In this document: one piece after another, positions 1-7,690 of the stretch
Position numbering within the stretch: position 1 is the first letter of the stretch
How the letters are laid out: the number at the start of each line of letters is the position of its first letter
Assembly: GCA_016721195.1 (NCBI GenBank)
Contig: JADKIO010000004.1
Span: 1-64,000 of the forward strand
Direction: 5' to 3'
DNA from: Candidatus Geothrix skivensis
GTDB taxonomy: Bacteria; Acidobacteriota; Holophagae; Holophagales; Holophagaceae
DNA: 64,000 nt
Made by a program: the position numbers and the translations under genes
The notes under the pieces: generated by a model
What the model saw: the letters and a program-made list of their open reading frames with translations, nothing else
What the model was told of the DNA's origin: nothing
The model's database searches: none

Positions 1-58
1 GGGAAATGCCGGGGCGGGGAGTTCGGGGTTGGGGGTGATTGGGCATTGGGAAGGGGCC

Positions 59-86
59 TTGACAGGCGAAAAAAAGACGATAGACT
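59..86 (+). promoter_or_regulatory. putative sigma-70 promoter of the integrase
   Basis: A perfect -35 box TTGACA (59-64) is followed after 16 bases by TAGACT (81-86), which matches four of six -10 positions. The start point would fall near 93, about 100 bases before the likely integrase start. No LexA-type box and no convincing attI core were seen beside it. Confidence 0.5.
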
Positions 87-193
87 TGTGAAAAGCCTGC
101 ACATCCAGCAAAAGGGGATGGGCACATTCTATCGGATTGGGCGAACTGGGCGGATCCATGTTCGGAGCGATTAGGCAGACCGTTGGCAGGCGG

Positions 194-1173
194 ATGGAGG
201 CCCCGGAAGAGGCCCCGCCACCACGGCTGCTGGACCGGCTGCGGGAGCAGCTGCGGGCCCGGCACTACAGCCTGCGCACCGAGGACGCCTACGTGGACTG
301 GACCCGGCGCTTCATCCTCTTCCACGGCAAGCGCCACCCCCAGGAGCTGGGCGCCCCGGCGGTGCAGGCCTTCCTCAGCCACCTGGCGGTGGAGCGCGGC
401 GTGTCCCCTCCACCCAGAACCAGGCCAAGGCGGCGCTGCTCTTCCTCTACCGCGAGGTGCTGGCGGTGGACCTGCCCTGGCTCACGGAAGTGGTGCAGGC
501 CAAGCGACAGCCGCGCCTGCCGGTGGTGCTCACGCCCGGCGAGGTGCGGGCCCTCTTCGATCAGATGGAGGGCGTCATGGGCCTGGTGGCCCAGGTGCTC
601 TACGGCACCGGCATGCGGCTGATGGAGGTGCTGCACCTGCGGGTGAAGGACCTGGAGTTCGAGCGCCACGAGATCGTGGTGCGGAACGGGAAGGGGGGCC
701 GGGACCGGGTGACCATGCTGCCGGAGCGGATGGTGGCGCCCCTGCGGGCGCACCTCGAGCGGGTGCGGGCCCTGCACGAGAAGGACCTGGCCGGGGGCCG
801 CGGCGAGGTCCAGCTGCCGGACGCCCTGGGGGTGAAGTCCCCCGCCACGGCCCGGGCCTGGGGCTGGCAGTGGGCCTTCCCCTCGAACCTCCATTCGGTG
901 GATCCCCGCAGCGGCGTCACGCGCCGCCACCACCTGCACCCCGAGAGCGTGCAGAAGGCCGTGCGGACGGCGGCCCGGGCCGCGGAGCTGGTGAAGCCCG
1001 TGTCGCCCCACGTGCTGCGCCACAGCTTCGCCACCCACCTGCTGGCGGCGGGGCATGACATCCGTACCGTGCAGGAGCTGCTGGGTCACAAGGACGTGGC
1101 GACGACGATGATCTACACCCACGTGCTGAACCGCGGCGGCCGGGGCGTGCCGAGCCCCCTGGACGGGCTGTGA
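194..1173 (+). pseudogene. intI: integron integrase IntI, broken by a single-base frameshift
   Basis: This is a tyrosine recombinase of the integron integrase family, which inserts and excises gene cassettes at attI/attC sites. The N-terminal SAM-like part (RARHYSLRTEDAYVDW) reads to about 408. The rest reads one frame over: first catalytic Arg in GTGMRLMEVL, the IntI-specific insert around WQWAFPS and HHLHPESVQKAV, then HVLRHSFATHLL and LLGHKDVATTMIYTHV with the HxxR, H and Tyr nucleophile. Adding one C to the C-run at 405-408 restores VSPSTQNQAKAALLFLYREV, the expected family sequence. Starts at 158 (ATG) or 137 (TTG) are also possible; 194 gives the usual N-terminal length. Either a recent pseudogene or a homopolymer sequencing error. 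In most integrons cassettes lie on the 5' side of intI, which here is beyond the left edge. Confidence 0.88.
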
Positions 1174-1327
1174 GGGATCGCCTGAAAGGGCCCTTGCCAC
1201 TGGCCACGGGCCACGGCTACACCCATGGCTATGTCCATCCCTTGGTTCCAGGCCGGACGGGTGAGCTGCCTTTGTGTGTCCGATGATCAAGGGCTAATCT
1301 CAAGGCCACATCCAAACGAGGTGCTTC

Positions 1328-1705
1328 ATGAAGCGAGTCGTCGGCATTGGTGGCATTTTCTTCAAGGCCCGGGATCCAGAAGCACTTCGAGCCTGGTACA
1401 GGGCTCACCTGGGCATGGACGTTCAAGCATGGGGGGGCACGACCTTCCCATGGAACAGGCCAGACGGAACGACGGTCTGGAGCATCTCCCCCGATTCCTC
1501 CGAATACTTCGCCCCGAGCCAGGCTTCATTCATGGTGAATTACGTGGTCGAAGACCTCCACGCGGTCCTCGCTGTCCTTCGGTCAGAAGGGTGTGAGGTG
1601 GATGCCAAAGTCGATGAATCCGATTTCGGCAAGTTCGGGTGGGTCATGGATCCCGAAGGGAACCGCATCGAACTGTGGCAGCCCCCCGATTCTCCCAGCG
1701 CCTGA
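1328..1705 (+). CDS. VOC (glyoxalase/bleomycin-resistance fold) protein
   Basis: A 125-residue single-module vicinal oxygen chelate protein. The start (FFKARDPEALRAWYRAHLGM) is the usual first beta-alpha unit and the end (DPEGNRIELWQP) carries the conserved Glu115 metal ligand. The His normally found in the first strand is not obvious, so metal binding and substrate cannot be predicted. Family members include glyoxalases, ring-cleaving dioxygenases and antibiotic-binding proteins. It stands alone between the integrase and a metallopeptidase on the same strand. No attC-like site brackets it, so nothing supports it being an integron cassette. Confidence 0.8.
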   Translation: MKRVVGIGGIFFKARDPEALRAWYRAHLGMDVQAWGGTTFPWNRPDGTTVWSISPDSSEYFAPSQASFMVNYVVEDLHAVLAVLRSEGCEVDAKVDESDFGKFGWVMDPEGNRIELWQPPDSPSA

Positions 1706-1880
1706 ACCCGAGCCTGATTCCGCGGCCTTGGCCTCCACTGGAACTCGGCCCGGCCTGCCTTCCGCCCACCTTCGGCTTCTTTCGTCGGGCCTGTACGTCG
1801 CCGTTCCCGCCCAGGAGCTGGGCCCGTCAGGGCTCCTTCGTGGCGGATCGGCCAGGGCTGGAACAGCGTATCCTCGTCCC

Positions 1881-2252
1881 ATGCACATGTCCGATGGAGC
1901 CTTCCGCAGGCTGGTGGACGAGGCGCTGGCCCTCGTCCCGGCGGAGTTCCGGCCCCACCTGGAGGGCGTGCCCGTGGTCATCGAGGACTGGGCGCCGGAC
2001 GCGCTGCTGGACGAGCTGGGCGTCCCCGAGGACGACACCCTCTACGGCCTCTACTCGGGCCGGGCGCTGACGGAGGGCCCCCGCGACTCCGGCGAGCTGC
2101 CGCCCCGCATCACGATCTACCGGGGGCCCCTGCTGGAGGACTGCGAGGATGAGGAGGATCTCCGCGAGGAGATCGCCACCACGGTCATCCATGAGATCGC
2201 CCACCACTTCGGCATCGACGAAGGGCGGCTGGAGGAGCTGGGCTGGGGCTGA
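1881..2252 (+). CDS. small zincin-like metallopeptidase (DUF1025 family)
   Basis: This 123-residue acidic protein carries HEIAHHFGID at residues 104-113, a HExxH zinc-protease motif followed by the G-I-D typical of the short metallopeptidase family once called DUF1025. His104 and His108 should bind zinc with Glu105 as base. There is no signal peptide, so it is predicted to be cytoplasmic. ATG at 1881 was preferred because upstream in-frame sequence is low-complexity and unlike the family; ATG at 1887 is an alternative. Substrates of the family are unknown. It ends four bases before the convergent SHOCT gene. Confidence 0.78.
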   Translation: MHMSDGAFRRLVDEALALVPAEFRPHLEGVPVVIEDWAPDALLDELGVPEDDTLYGLYSGRALTEGPRDSGELPPRITIYRGPLLEDCEDEEDLREEIATTVIHEIAHHFGIDEGRLEELGWG

Positions 2253-2255
2253 GGC

Positions 2256-3065
2256 CTACAGCGTCTTCAGGATGGCCTCGCGCTTCTCCAGGTACTCGGC
2301 CTCGCTCAGCACCCCTTCGTCGCGCATGCGCTTCAGGGCCTTCAGGCGCTGGGTCTGGGCCTCGTAGAAGGCGGCGTCCCGCAGGGCGGGGGTGGGCTCG
2401 GGGGCGGCCTTGGGGTTGGCCGCGGGGGCGGGCGCGGGGGGCGGCACGGGTGCCGGGGCGACCACCCCTGGCACCGGAGTGGATGGCGCCGGGCTCGGCA
2501 GGGGCAGGGCCAGCCAGTCGCCCCGCCGGCCCGCAGCCCCGGGGGCCTGGAGGCTCAGGTTGGCGGCCTCGGTGCGGGAGCCGAAGGCGAACTTCGGCAG
2601 GGTGCCGTCCGCCAGGTAGCGATCCATGAAGGACAGGCGGGCGTCATGGACGATGAGGTGGAGGGCGCCCTCCGCCACGAAGAGCCGCGCGGTGAGGCCC
2701 AGGGGGGTCTCCAGGAAGCCGCCGCCGCGCTTGGAGGTGCTCAGCAGCAGCAGGTCCTCGCCGGGCTGGGCCAGGGCCAGGGCTTCGCTGAGGGCCTTCG
2801 ACAGGGCCTTCAGCTCGTCCTTGGCGAAGAGGGCCGCCTCGCCCCCCTCCAGCCGCACCCGCACGGGCTCCAGGAGGGCCTGGAGGGCGTCGGCGCCCAG
2901 GCGGGCGGGCTGGGCGTTGGGCGGGGTGCCGGGCTCGGCGGGAACGCGCTTCACCCAGCTGACCTTGGAGAGCTTCCACTGGGTCTGGTCGCCGGGGGCG
3001 GCCGTCAGGGCCAGGGGGGCCAGGGCCAGCAGCAGCGGGCGCAGCAGCCATCCAGGTGAGCGCAT
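2256..3065 (-). CDS. secreted protein with C-terminal SHOCT domain
   Basis: A 269-residue protein starting with a signal peptide (hydrophobic LLLALAPLALTAA, cleavage near residue 23). A mid region of unknown fold is followed by a Pro/Ala-rich linker and a C-terminal helix pair (RLKALKRMRDEGVLSEAEYLEKREAIL) that is a clear SHOCT domain, a short module common at protein ends and thought to mediate oligomerisation. The start is set by a GGAGG motif six bases ahead of the ATG at 3065. The body of the protein is not recognised. It is convergent with the metallopeptidase and divergent from the acyltransferase. Confidence 0.7.
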   Translation of the reverse strand: MRSPGWLLRPLLLALAPLALTAAPGDQTQWKLSKVSWVKRVPAEPGTPPNAQPARLGADALQALLEPVRVRLEGGEAALFAKDELKALSKALSEALALAQPGEDLLLLSTSKRGGGFLETPLGLTARLFVAEGALHLIVHDARLSFMDRYLADGTLPKFAFGSRTEAANLSLQAPGAAGRRGDWLALPLPSPAPSTPVPGVVAPAPVPPPAPAPAANPKAAPEPTPALRDAAFYEAQTQRLKALKRMRDEGVLSEAEYLEKREAILKTL

Positions 3066-3207
3066 GGGTTCCTCCAGGGTCATCGCCCCCCAGCATAGCG
3101 GGAGCGGGACCAGGGGACGGGCGGGAGCTGGAGCCCCGCCGCCTCTTCTCCCTCGGGGATCCGCTATGCTGTTGGATCCGGCTCCGGTGGGCCGTTGGAG
3201 GGACGGC

Positions 3208-4098
3208 ATGGTCAGGCGGCTCTGGTCGGCCTTCAAGGGCAGCTTCGCCAGCTCGGTGCTGGCGGCCAACGCGGTGACCATCTGCTCGGGCATGCTCCCG
3301 GTGGCTCTTGTGAAGCTGGCCCTGCCCTTCGGGGCCGTGCGCCGGGGCACGGACCGCCTCCTCAATGCCATGGCCGAGGGCTGGATCGCCGTGAATGGCT
3401 GGTGGATGGCCCTGGTGCAGCGCATCCACTGGGACGTCCAGGGCCTCGAGGGCCTGCGCCGCAAGGGCTGGTACCTGGTGAGCAGCAACCACCAGAGCTG
3501 GGTGGACATCCTGGTGCTGCAGAAGGTCTTCCACCGCCGGGTGCCCTTCCTGAAGTTCTTCCTCAAGCGCCAGCTGCTCTACGTGCCGGTCATGGGCCTG
3601 GCCTGGTGGGCGCTCGATTTCCCCTTCATGCGGCGCCGCACCGGCAGCCGCTCGGAGGATCTGAAGACCGCGCGGAAGGCCTGCGAGAAGTTCCGCCAGA
3701 TCCCCACCTCGGTGATGAACTTCCTGGAGGGCACCCGGTTCAGCCGCGCCAAGCACGACGCGCAGCAATCGCCCTACCGGCACCTGCTGAAGCCCAAGGT
3801 GGGGGGGCTGGCCACGGCCCTGGGGGCCATGGGCGAGCGTTTCGACGCGCTGCTGGACGTCACCATCGTCTACCCCGGCGGGGTGCCCAGCTTCTGGGAC
3901 CTGCTATCGGGGCGCATGCAGCGGGTGGTGGTGCGGGTTCGGGAGCTGAAGATCCCCCCGGAGCTGCTGGGGGGCGACTACGAGGGCGACCCCGCCTTCC
4001 GGGGCCGCATGCAGGCCTTCGTGCAGGGGCTGTGGGCCGAGAAGGACGCCCACATCGAGGAGATCGTGCTGGCGCTGCAGCAGCCCGCAGAAGCCTGA
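3208..4098 (+). CDS. lysophospholipid acyltransferase (PlsC family, YihG-like)
   Basis: A 296-residue membrane-associated acyltransferase expected to acylate a lyso-glycerolipid such as lysophosphatidic acid. NHQSWVD (residues 94-100) gives the catalytic HX4D motif and EGTR (174-177) the phosphate-binding motif. Residues 15-45 are hydrophobic and probably anchor the protein to the inner membrane. The long C-terminal part after EGTR resembles E. coli YihG more than short PlsC enzymes. ATG at 3208 was chosen because GGAGGG lies five bases upstream; ATG at 3166 has no ribosome-binding site. Two more acyltransferases of other subfamilies lie at 28 and 42 kb. Confidence 0.85.
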   Translation: MVRRLWSAFKGSFASSVLAANAVTICSGMLPVALVKLALPFGAVRRGTDRLLNAMAEGWIAVNGWWMALVQRIHWDVQGLEGLRRKGWYLVSSNHQSWVDILVLQKVFHRRVPFLKFFLKRQLLYVPVMGLAWWALDFPFMRRRTGSRSEDLKTARKACEKFRQIPTSVMNFLEGTRFSRAKHDAQQSPYRHLLKPKVGGLATALGAMGERFDALLDVTIVYPGGVPSFWDLLSGRMQRVVVRVRELKIPPELLGGDYEGDPAFRGRMQAFVQGLWAEKDAHIEEIVLALQQPAEA

Positions 4099-4118
4099 AG
4101 GTTTTCGGGCGGGCCCGC

Positions 4119-4349
4119 CTACTTCCTCCTGCCGCCCAGGCGCCGGAGCTGGGCGCGGAACACCCACTTCAGGTACTTGGAGAGGGAGTTCTGCCGCCGG
4201 TCCTGGCCGGAGCGCCGCTCGAGGCCACCGGGCGGCCCGAGGTTCTGCTGCCGCCGGTCCTGGGTGCGCTTCTGCTCGTAGTGGACCGCCAGCAGCAGGC
4301 CGCCGAAGAACAGGGCCACCACCACCAGCATGAGGTCGAAGGTTCCCAC
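4119..4349 (-). CDS. small single-span membrane protein
   Basis: A 76-residue protein beginning at GTG with GGGGAG six to eight bases upstream. Residues 5-22 form one transmembrane helix (LMLVVVALFFGGLLLAVHY). The rest is strongly basic and repeats a D-R-R-Q pattern (TQDRRQQN, GQDRRQNS), predicted to sit in the cytoplasm. No family is recognised. It converges on the acyltransferase gene 20 bases away and has the inverted-repeat-rich stretch upstream. Confidence 0.6.
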   Translation of the reverse strand: MGTFDLMLVVVALFFGGLLLAVHYEQKRTQDRRQQNLGPPGGLERRSGQDRRQNSLSKYLKWVFRAQLRRLGGRRK

Positions 4350-4472
4350 CGGCTCTCCCCGAGGGGACCATGGTACTCCCCCCGCAAAGGGTCCTTCGCC
4401 TAGTGGTGCCCGCTCGAAATAGTTGGATCACGCGGCCTACTCGTGGGCACCACGTGGCAGGGGTCTGGGGAC

Positions 4473-4522
4473 AGGCTCCAGGTCCGCGAGCCTTGGCGAG
4501 TGGGAGCACGCACCGCGTGCGA
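4473..4522 (-). repeat. dispersed palindromic repeat, copy 1
   Basis: Read on the minus strand, the 26 bases 4522-4497 match 37086-37111 on the plus strand at 24 positions. The similarity continues, with gaps, through a shared GGAGCCT near 4473-4479. The core is a GCACGC/GCGTGC palindrome followed by TCCCACTCG. Confidence 0.65.
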
Positions 4523-4616
4523 TACCTGGAGGGCAGTGCCCCCACCGGGGTGACAGCCCTGGCGCGCCTGCGCGACGGGGCGCCAGAGGGGCCATGCCCC
4601 GATGACCCTAGATCCT

Positions 4617-4636
4617 GGCCAACGCATGCGTTGGCC
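4617..4636. repeat. perfect 20-base palindrome
   Basis: GGCCAACGCA followed directly by TGCGTTGGCC, ten-base arms with no spacer. Suitable for a dimeric DNA-binding protein or cruciform; function unknown. Confidence 0.7.
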
Positions 4637-4693
4637 GGGGGAAGTGCACCTCGCTAGCACCAGTATTGATCCAGGTATTTCAGGCGAGGTGCA

Positions 4694-6391
4694 CTAGCTC
4701 AGCATCAGGGTGCCGAAGGGGCTGCCCAGGATCGGGGGCTGGCCGGGGTCGCGGCCTTCGTAGAGGCCCGCCAGGCCCGCGTCCGGATGGCGCCTGGCGT
4801 CGGCGGGCAGGGCCAGGCCCTGGCAGCAGACCCGGGCGGCCAGGTTGGTGATGAGCCCGGCCTCGTCGCCCGCCAGGGCCTGCTCGGTGCGGAAGGCCCG
4901 GGACACCAGCTTGTGGTGGTTCAGGCGCTTGCGCAGCCGGGCCAGGAGGCCGAGGTAGTCCCCCAGGGGGACGGGCCGGCCCAGGCGCTCGAGGCGGTCC
5001 AGGGTGGCGAAGGCGTGGAGCTGGGCCTGGACCGGCAGGAGGTTGCCGTGCCCCGCCTCCTGCAGGGCGTCCCGCAGGGCGCCGAAGGCCCCCAGGCAGG
5101 GCTGCAGGCGGCCCCGGGCGAAGCCCGCCGCATGGGCCAGGTGGGCGCCGAAGAGCAGCCGCGTGCCCCGGTCCCCCAGGTCGTAGGGGGCCCCCTGGGC
5201 CGCCTCCATCACGGCCTCGTAGGCCTGGCGCAGGAAGCGCTCCAGCAGGATGCCCGGCGCGAAGTTGCGCACCCGGGCCGCCTGGGTGAGGGCCAGGGCC
5301 AGGCGCACGAACTGGCCGTCGGCGATGCGGGTGTCCTGCAGCAGGTCGGTCTGCAGGCGGTGGACGGCTTCGAAGAGCCGGGCCCGCTGATCCAGCTGGT
5401 CCTCCTCGCCGGCGGCGTTGCCGTCCACCAGGAAGAGGTCCACCGCGTAGGGCAGGTGCCAGCCCGAGGCGGCCACGGAGCTGGACACCAGGGGCCGGAT
5501 GCGGCCCACCAGGGCCTGCAGCCGCTCGCGGTTGCACCAGAGGTAGGCCCGCTTGGGCTCGTCCCGGGTGCTGCGCAGGAGGCGCACCAGGAAGCCGATG
5601 CGGGCGCGCAGCGAGCGGAGGTCCGTGAAGAGGGCCACCTTGTCGTAGGCCTCCAGCAGGTGCTCGTACTCGCTCACCAGGGCCGAGGGCCGCCCGCCCC
5701 GGGCCAGGCCCTCCAGCAGGAAGGCGAGCAGGCTGGCGGGGTCCTCCCGGAAATGGGCGGAGCTGGCGCTGCGGTGGGTGAGGGGCCCGAAGGCGGTCTG
5801 CAGCACGGCCTCGAAGGCCTCGAACACCGGGGCCTCGGGCAGGGCGGCCTCCCCGGCGGCGGTGAGGGTGAAGAAGCCCTCGGGCTCCACCAGGGTGCCT
5901 GGCGGGGCCTGCTTCTGGGCCAGGTCGATCTCCCGGTCGGTATCGGCCAGGCGGTCCAGGCACTCCCGGCTCTCCACCTGGATGTACTCCTGGATGCGGT
6001 CCAGGTGGGCGGGGATCTGGTCCAGGTCCTTCACGCCCCGGACCTGGATCTTCAGGCGCTCCAGCAGGCCCATGAGCTGGAGGACGTCCGGATCCTCGGG
6101 GCCGGGCCGGGGCGGGGCCCCCAGGGGCAGCAGGCCCGCCAGGCGGGAGCGGGGGGCCATGCGCCGCAGCAGGCGGTCGGCGCAGCCCCGGGCCTCCAGG
6201 AAGCACCGGTGGGTCTCCTGGAGGGCTTCGTAGCGGGCCTCCAGGCTCACCTGCTTGGGCCGGTCGTCTTTCGCGATGAGGCCCCGGGTCACCAGCTCCG
6301 CCAGGCCCTCCTGGCCGATGGCCTCCAGCCGCACCGCTTCGGCGGCGGCCAGGAGCTTGAGGTGATCGAGCCAGGTGGGGACGGGTTCCAT
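4694..6391 (-). CDS. uncharacterised 565-residue cytoplasmic protein
   Basis: I do not recognise this protein. It has no signal peptide or membrane segment and is dominated by Leu-, Ala- and Arg-rich amphipathic helices. Two short segments (LVTRGLIAKDDRPKQVSLEA near residue 33 and GFFTLTAAGEAAL near 168) resemble the recognition helix-wing part of winged-helix folds, but this is only suggestive. The middle (SALVSEYEHLLEAYDKVALF) looks helical-bundle-like. ATG at 6391 lacks a good ribosome-binding site but no better in-frame start is visible. Codon use matches its neighbours. The TAG stop lies inside a 12-bp inverted repeat. It lies downstream of serC on the same strand, separated by a strong hairpin, so it is probably a separate transcript. 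Confidence 0.65.
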   Translation of the reverse strand: MEPVPTWLDHLKLLAAAEAVRLEAIGQEGLAELVTRGLIAKDDRPKQVSLEARYEALQETHRCFLEARGCADRLLRRMAPRSRLAGLLPLGAPPRPGPEDPDVLQLMGLLERLKIQVRGVKDLDQIPAHLDRIQEYIQVESRECLDRLADTDREIDLAQKQAPPGTLVEPEGFFTLTAAGEAALPEAPVFEAFEAVLQTAFGPLTHRSASSAHFREDPASLLAFLLEGLARGGRPSALVSEYEHLLEAYDKVALFTDLRSLRARIGFLVRLLRSTRDEPKRAYLWCNRERLQALVGRIRPLVSSSVAASGWHLPYAVDLFLVDGNAAGEEDQLDQRARLFEAVHRLQTDLLQDTRIADGQFVRLALALTQAARVRNFAPGILLERFLRQAYEAVMEAAQGAPYDLGDRGTRLLFGAHLAHAAGFARGRLQPCLGAFGALRDALQEAGHGNLLPVQAQLHAFATLDRLERLGRPVPLGDYLGLLARLRKRLNHHKLVSRAFRTEQALAGDEAGLITNLAARVCCQGLALPADARRHPDAGLAGLYEGRDPGQPPILGSPFGTLMLS

Positions 6392-6500
6392 GGGTGCGGG
6401 CGGATTCCAGGCGAGCGCGGGGTGCGCTGATGTGTCATCGGCCCGGGGGCAAAGAATCCCAAGAATGGGACTTTGGCGACGGGAGGGCTTGTCCTCATGA

Positions 6501-6538
6501 CGCAGAAATGGGCACCGGTTCCGGTGCCCATTTCTGCG
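6501..6538 (-). terminator. perfect 18-bp hairpin downstream of serC
   Basis: CGCAGAAATGGGCACCGG (6501-6518) and its exact complement (6521-6538) are separated by two bases. It begins 20 bases after the serC stop. There is no T-run, so intrinsic termination is uncertain; it could protect the mRNA 3' end. Confidence 0.55.
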
Positions 6539-6558
6539 CGAGGGACGTCGTCCCGTGC

Positions 6559-7656
6559 CTACCCGTTGGTCTTCACGAACTGCTCCATGAAGTCCACGAG
6601 GACCTTCACGTTGTCCACGGTGACGGCGTTGTAGGTGCTGACGCGGATGCCGCCGATGTCGCGGTAGCCCTTCAGGCCCACCATGCCGGCCTTCTTGGCC
6701 TCCTTCACGAACTGGTCGTCGAGTTCCGGCGTGGGCAGGAAGAAGTCCACGTTCATGAGGCTGCGGTGGGCCTTCTCGGTGACGAAGCCCTTGAAGAAGC
6801 CCGGGTGCTTGTCGATGCAGCCGTAGAGCAGCTCGCCCTTCTTGCGGTTGTTGGCCTCGATGGCCGCGAGGCCGCCGATGCTCTTGTTGTAGGCCAGCAC
6901 GTTGCGCAGGATGTAGATGCCAAACGTCGGCGGGGTGTTGTAGAGCGAGTTCTTCTCGGCGTGGAGCTTGTAGCGCAGGTAGCTGGGCAGGTCCTGGGCT
7001 TCGCAGGTCTCCAGGAAGTCCTCCCGGATGATGGTGAGGGTGACGCCGCTGGGGCCCAGGTTCTTCTGGGCGCCGCCATAGATGAGGCCGAAGGGGGCCA
7101 CATCGAAGGGTCGCCACATGAAGTCGCTGCTCATGTCGCAGACGAGGGGCACCTCAGCCTTGGGGAACTCGTGCCACTGGGTGCCCTCCACGGTGTTGTT
7201 CGAGGTGAAATGCAGGAAGGAGCTGTCGGCGCTCTGCTTGATCTCGCTGGCGAAGGGCAGGCGGCTGAACTTCTGCTCCTTGGTGCTGGCGGCCACCCGG
7301 ACGTTGTCGCCGGCCACGAGCTTGGCCTCCTTGGTGGCCTTCTCGGCCCAGTTGCCCGTGACGATGTAGTCGGCCTTGCGGCCCCCCCGCAGCAGGTTCA
7401 GGGGGATCATGCCGAAGCTCAGGTGGGCGCCGCCCTGGAGCATGAGCACCTTGTAGTTGCTGGGCAGGCCCATGAGCTCCTTGGTGAGGGCGATGGCCTC
7501 CTCGTGCACCGCGTCGTACTCCTTGGCGCGGTGGCTGATCTCCATGACGGACATGCCGGTGCCGGCGAAGTCCAGCAGCTCTTCCTTGGCGCGCTCGAGG
7601 GCGGGCAGGGGCAGGCCGGCGGGGCCGGCGTAGAAGTTGATCACGCGATGGGTCAT
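6559..7656 (-). CDS. serC: phosphoserine aminotransferase
   Basis: A PLP-dependent enzyme converting 3-phosphohydroxypyruvate and glutamate to phosphoserine and 2-oxoglutarate, the second step of serine synthesis. All 365 residues align with the family: the start INFYAGPAGLP, GGAHLSFGMIPLNLL, and YGGAQKNLGPSG with the PLP Lys198. GGGGGAG lies seven bases ahead of the ATG. It is the last gene of a three-gene operon with serA (34-base gap) and a DUF1015 gene, all cytoplasmic. A strong hairpin follows the stop. Confidence 0.95.
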   Translation of the reverse strand: MTHRVINFYAGPAGLPLPALERAKEELLDFAGTGMSVMEISHRAKEYDAVHEEAIALTKELMGLPSNYKVLMLQGGAHLSFGMIPLNLLRGGRKADYIVTGNWAEKATKEAKLVAGDNVRVAASTKEQKFSRLPFASEIKQSADSSFLHFTSNNTVEGTQWHEFPKAEVPLVCDMSSDFMWRPFDVAPFGLIYGGAQKNLGPSGVTLTIIREDFLETCEAQDLPSYLRYKLHAEKNSLYNTPPTFGIYILRNVLAYNKSIGGLAAIEANNRKKGELLYGCIDKHPGFFKGFVTEKAHRSLMNVDFFLPTPELDDQFVKEAKKAGMVGLKGYRDIGGIRVSTYNAVTVDNVKVLVDFMEQFVKTNG

Positions 7657-7690
7657 GGGAGGCTCCCCCGAAAAGAAACTGGTTGGTGGT

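Larger units (their letters stand above)
4350..4693. other. gene-free stretch packed with inverted repeats
   Basis: No plausible gene was found here. At least six inverted repeats follow one another: GTGGTGCCC/GGGCACCAC (4403-4411, 4445-4453), CTCCAGGT/ACCTGGAG (4476-4483, 4524-4531), a hairpin GCACGC..GCGTGC near 4505-4520, CTGGCGC/GCGCCAG (4559-4565, 4580-4586), a perfect 20-base palindrome (4617-4636), and AGTGCACCTCGC/GCGAGGTGCACT (4643-4654, 4684-4695). The last overlaps the TAG stop of the neighbouring minus-strand gene. It may act as a terminator for that gene, a structured RNA, or a cluster of palindromic repeats. It lacks the signatures of RNase P RNA, tmRNA and SRP RNA. Confidence 0.6.

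Noticed and set aside
1174..1880. VOC gene as an integron cassette
   Set aside because: No RYYYAAC/GTTRRRY pair or attC-like hairpin was found on either side, and the gene has ordinary spacing and codon use.
4617..4636. The 20-bp palindrome as an attC site
   Set aside because: The arms lack the GTTRRRY/RYYYAAC core and the bulged asymmetric structure of attC, and it is 3.4 kb from the integrase.
4350..4693. Known housekeeping RNA (RNase P, tmRNA, SRP, 6S)
   Set aside because: None of the conserved RNase P, tmRNA or SRP core strings is present on either strand; 6S has no strong sequence signature, so it was only judged unlikely.
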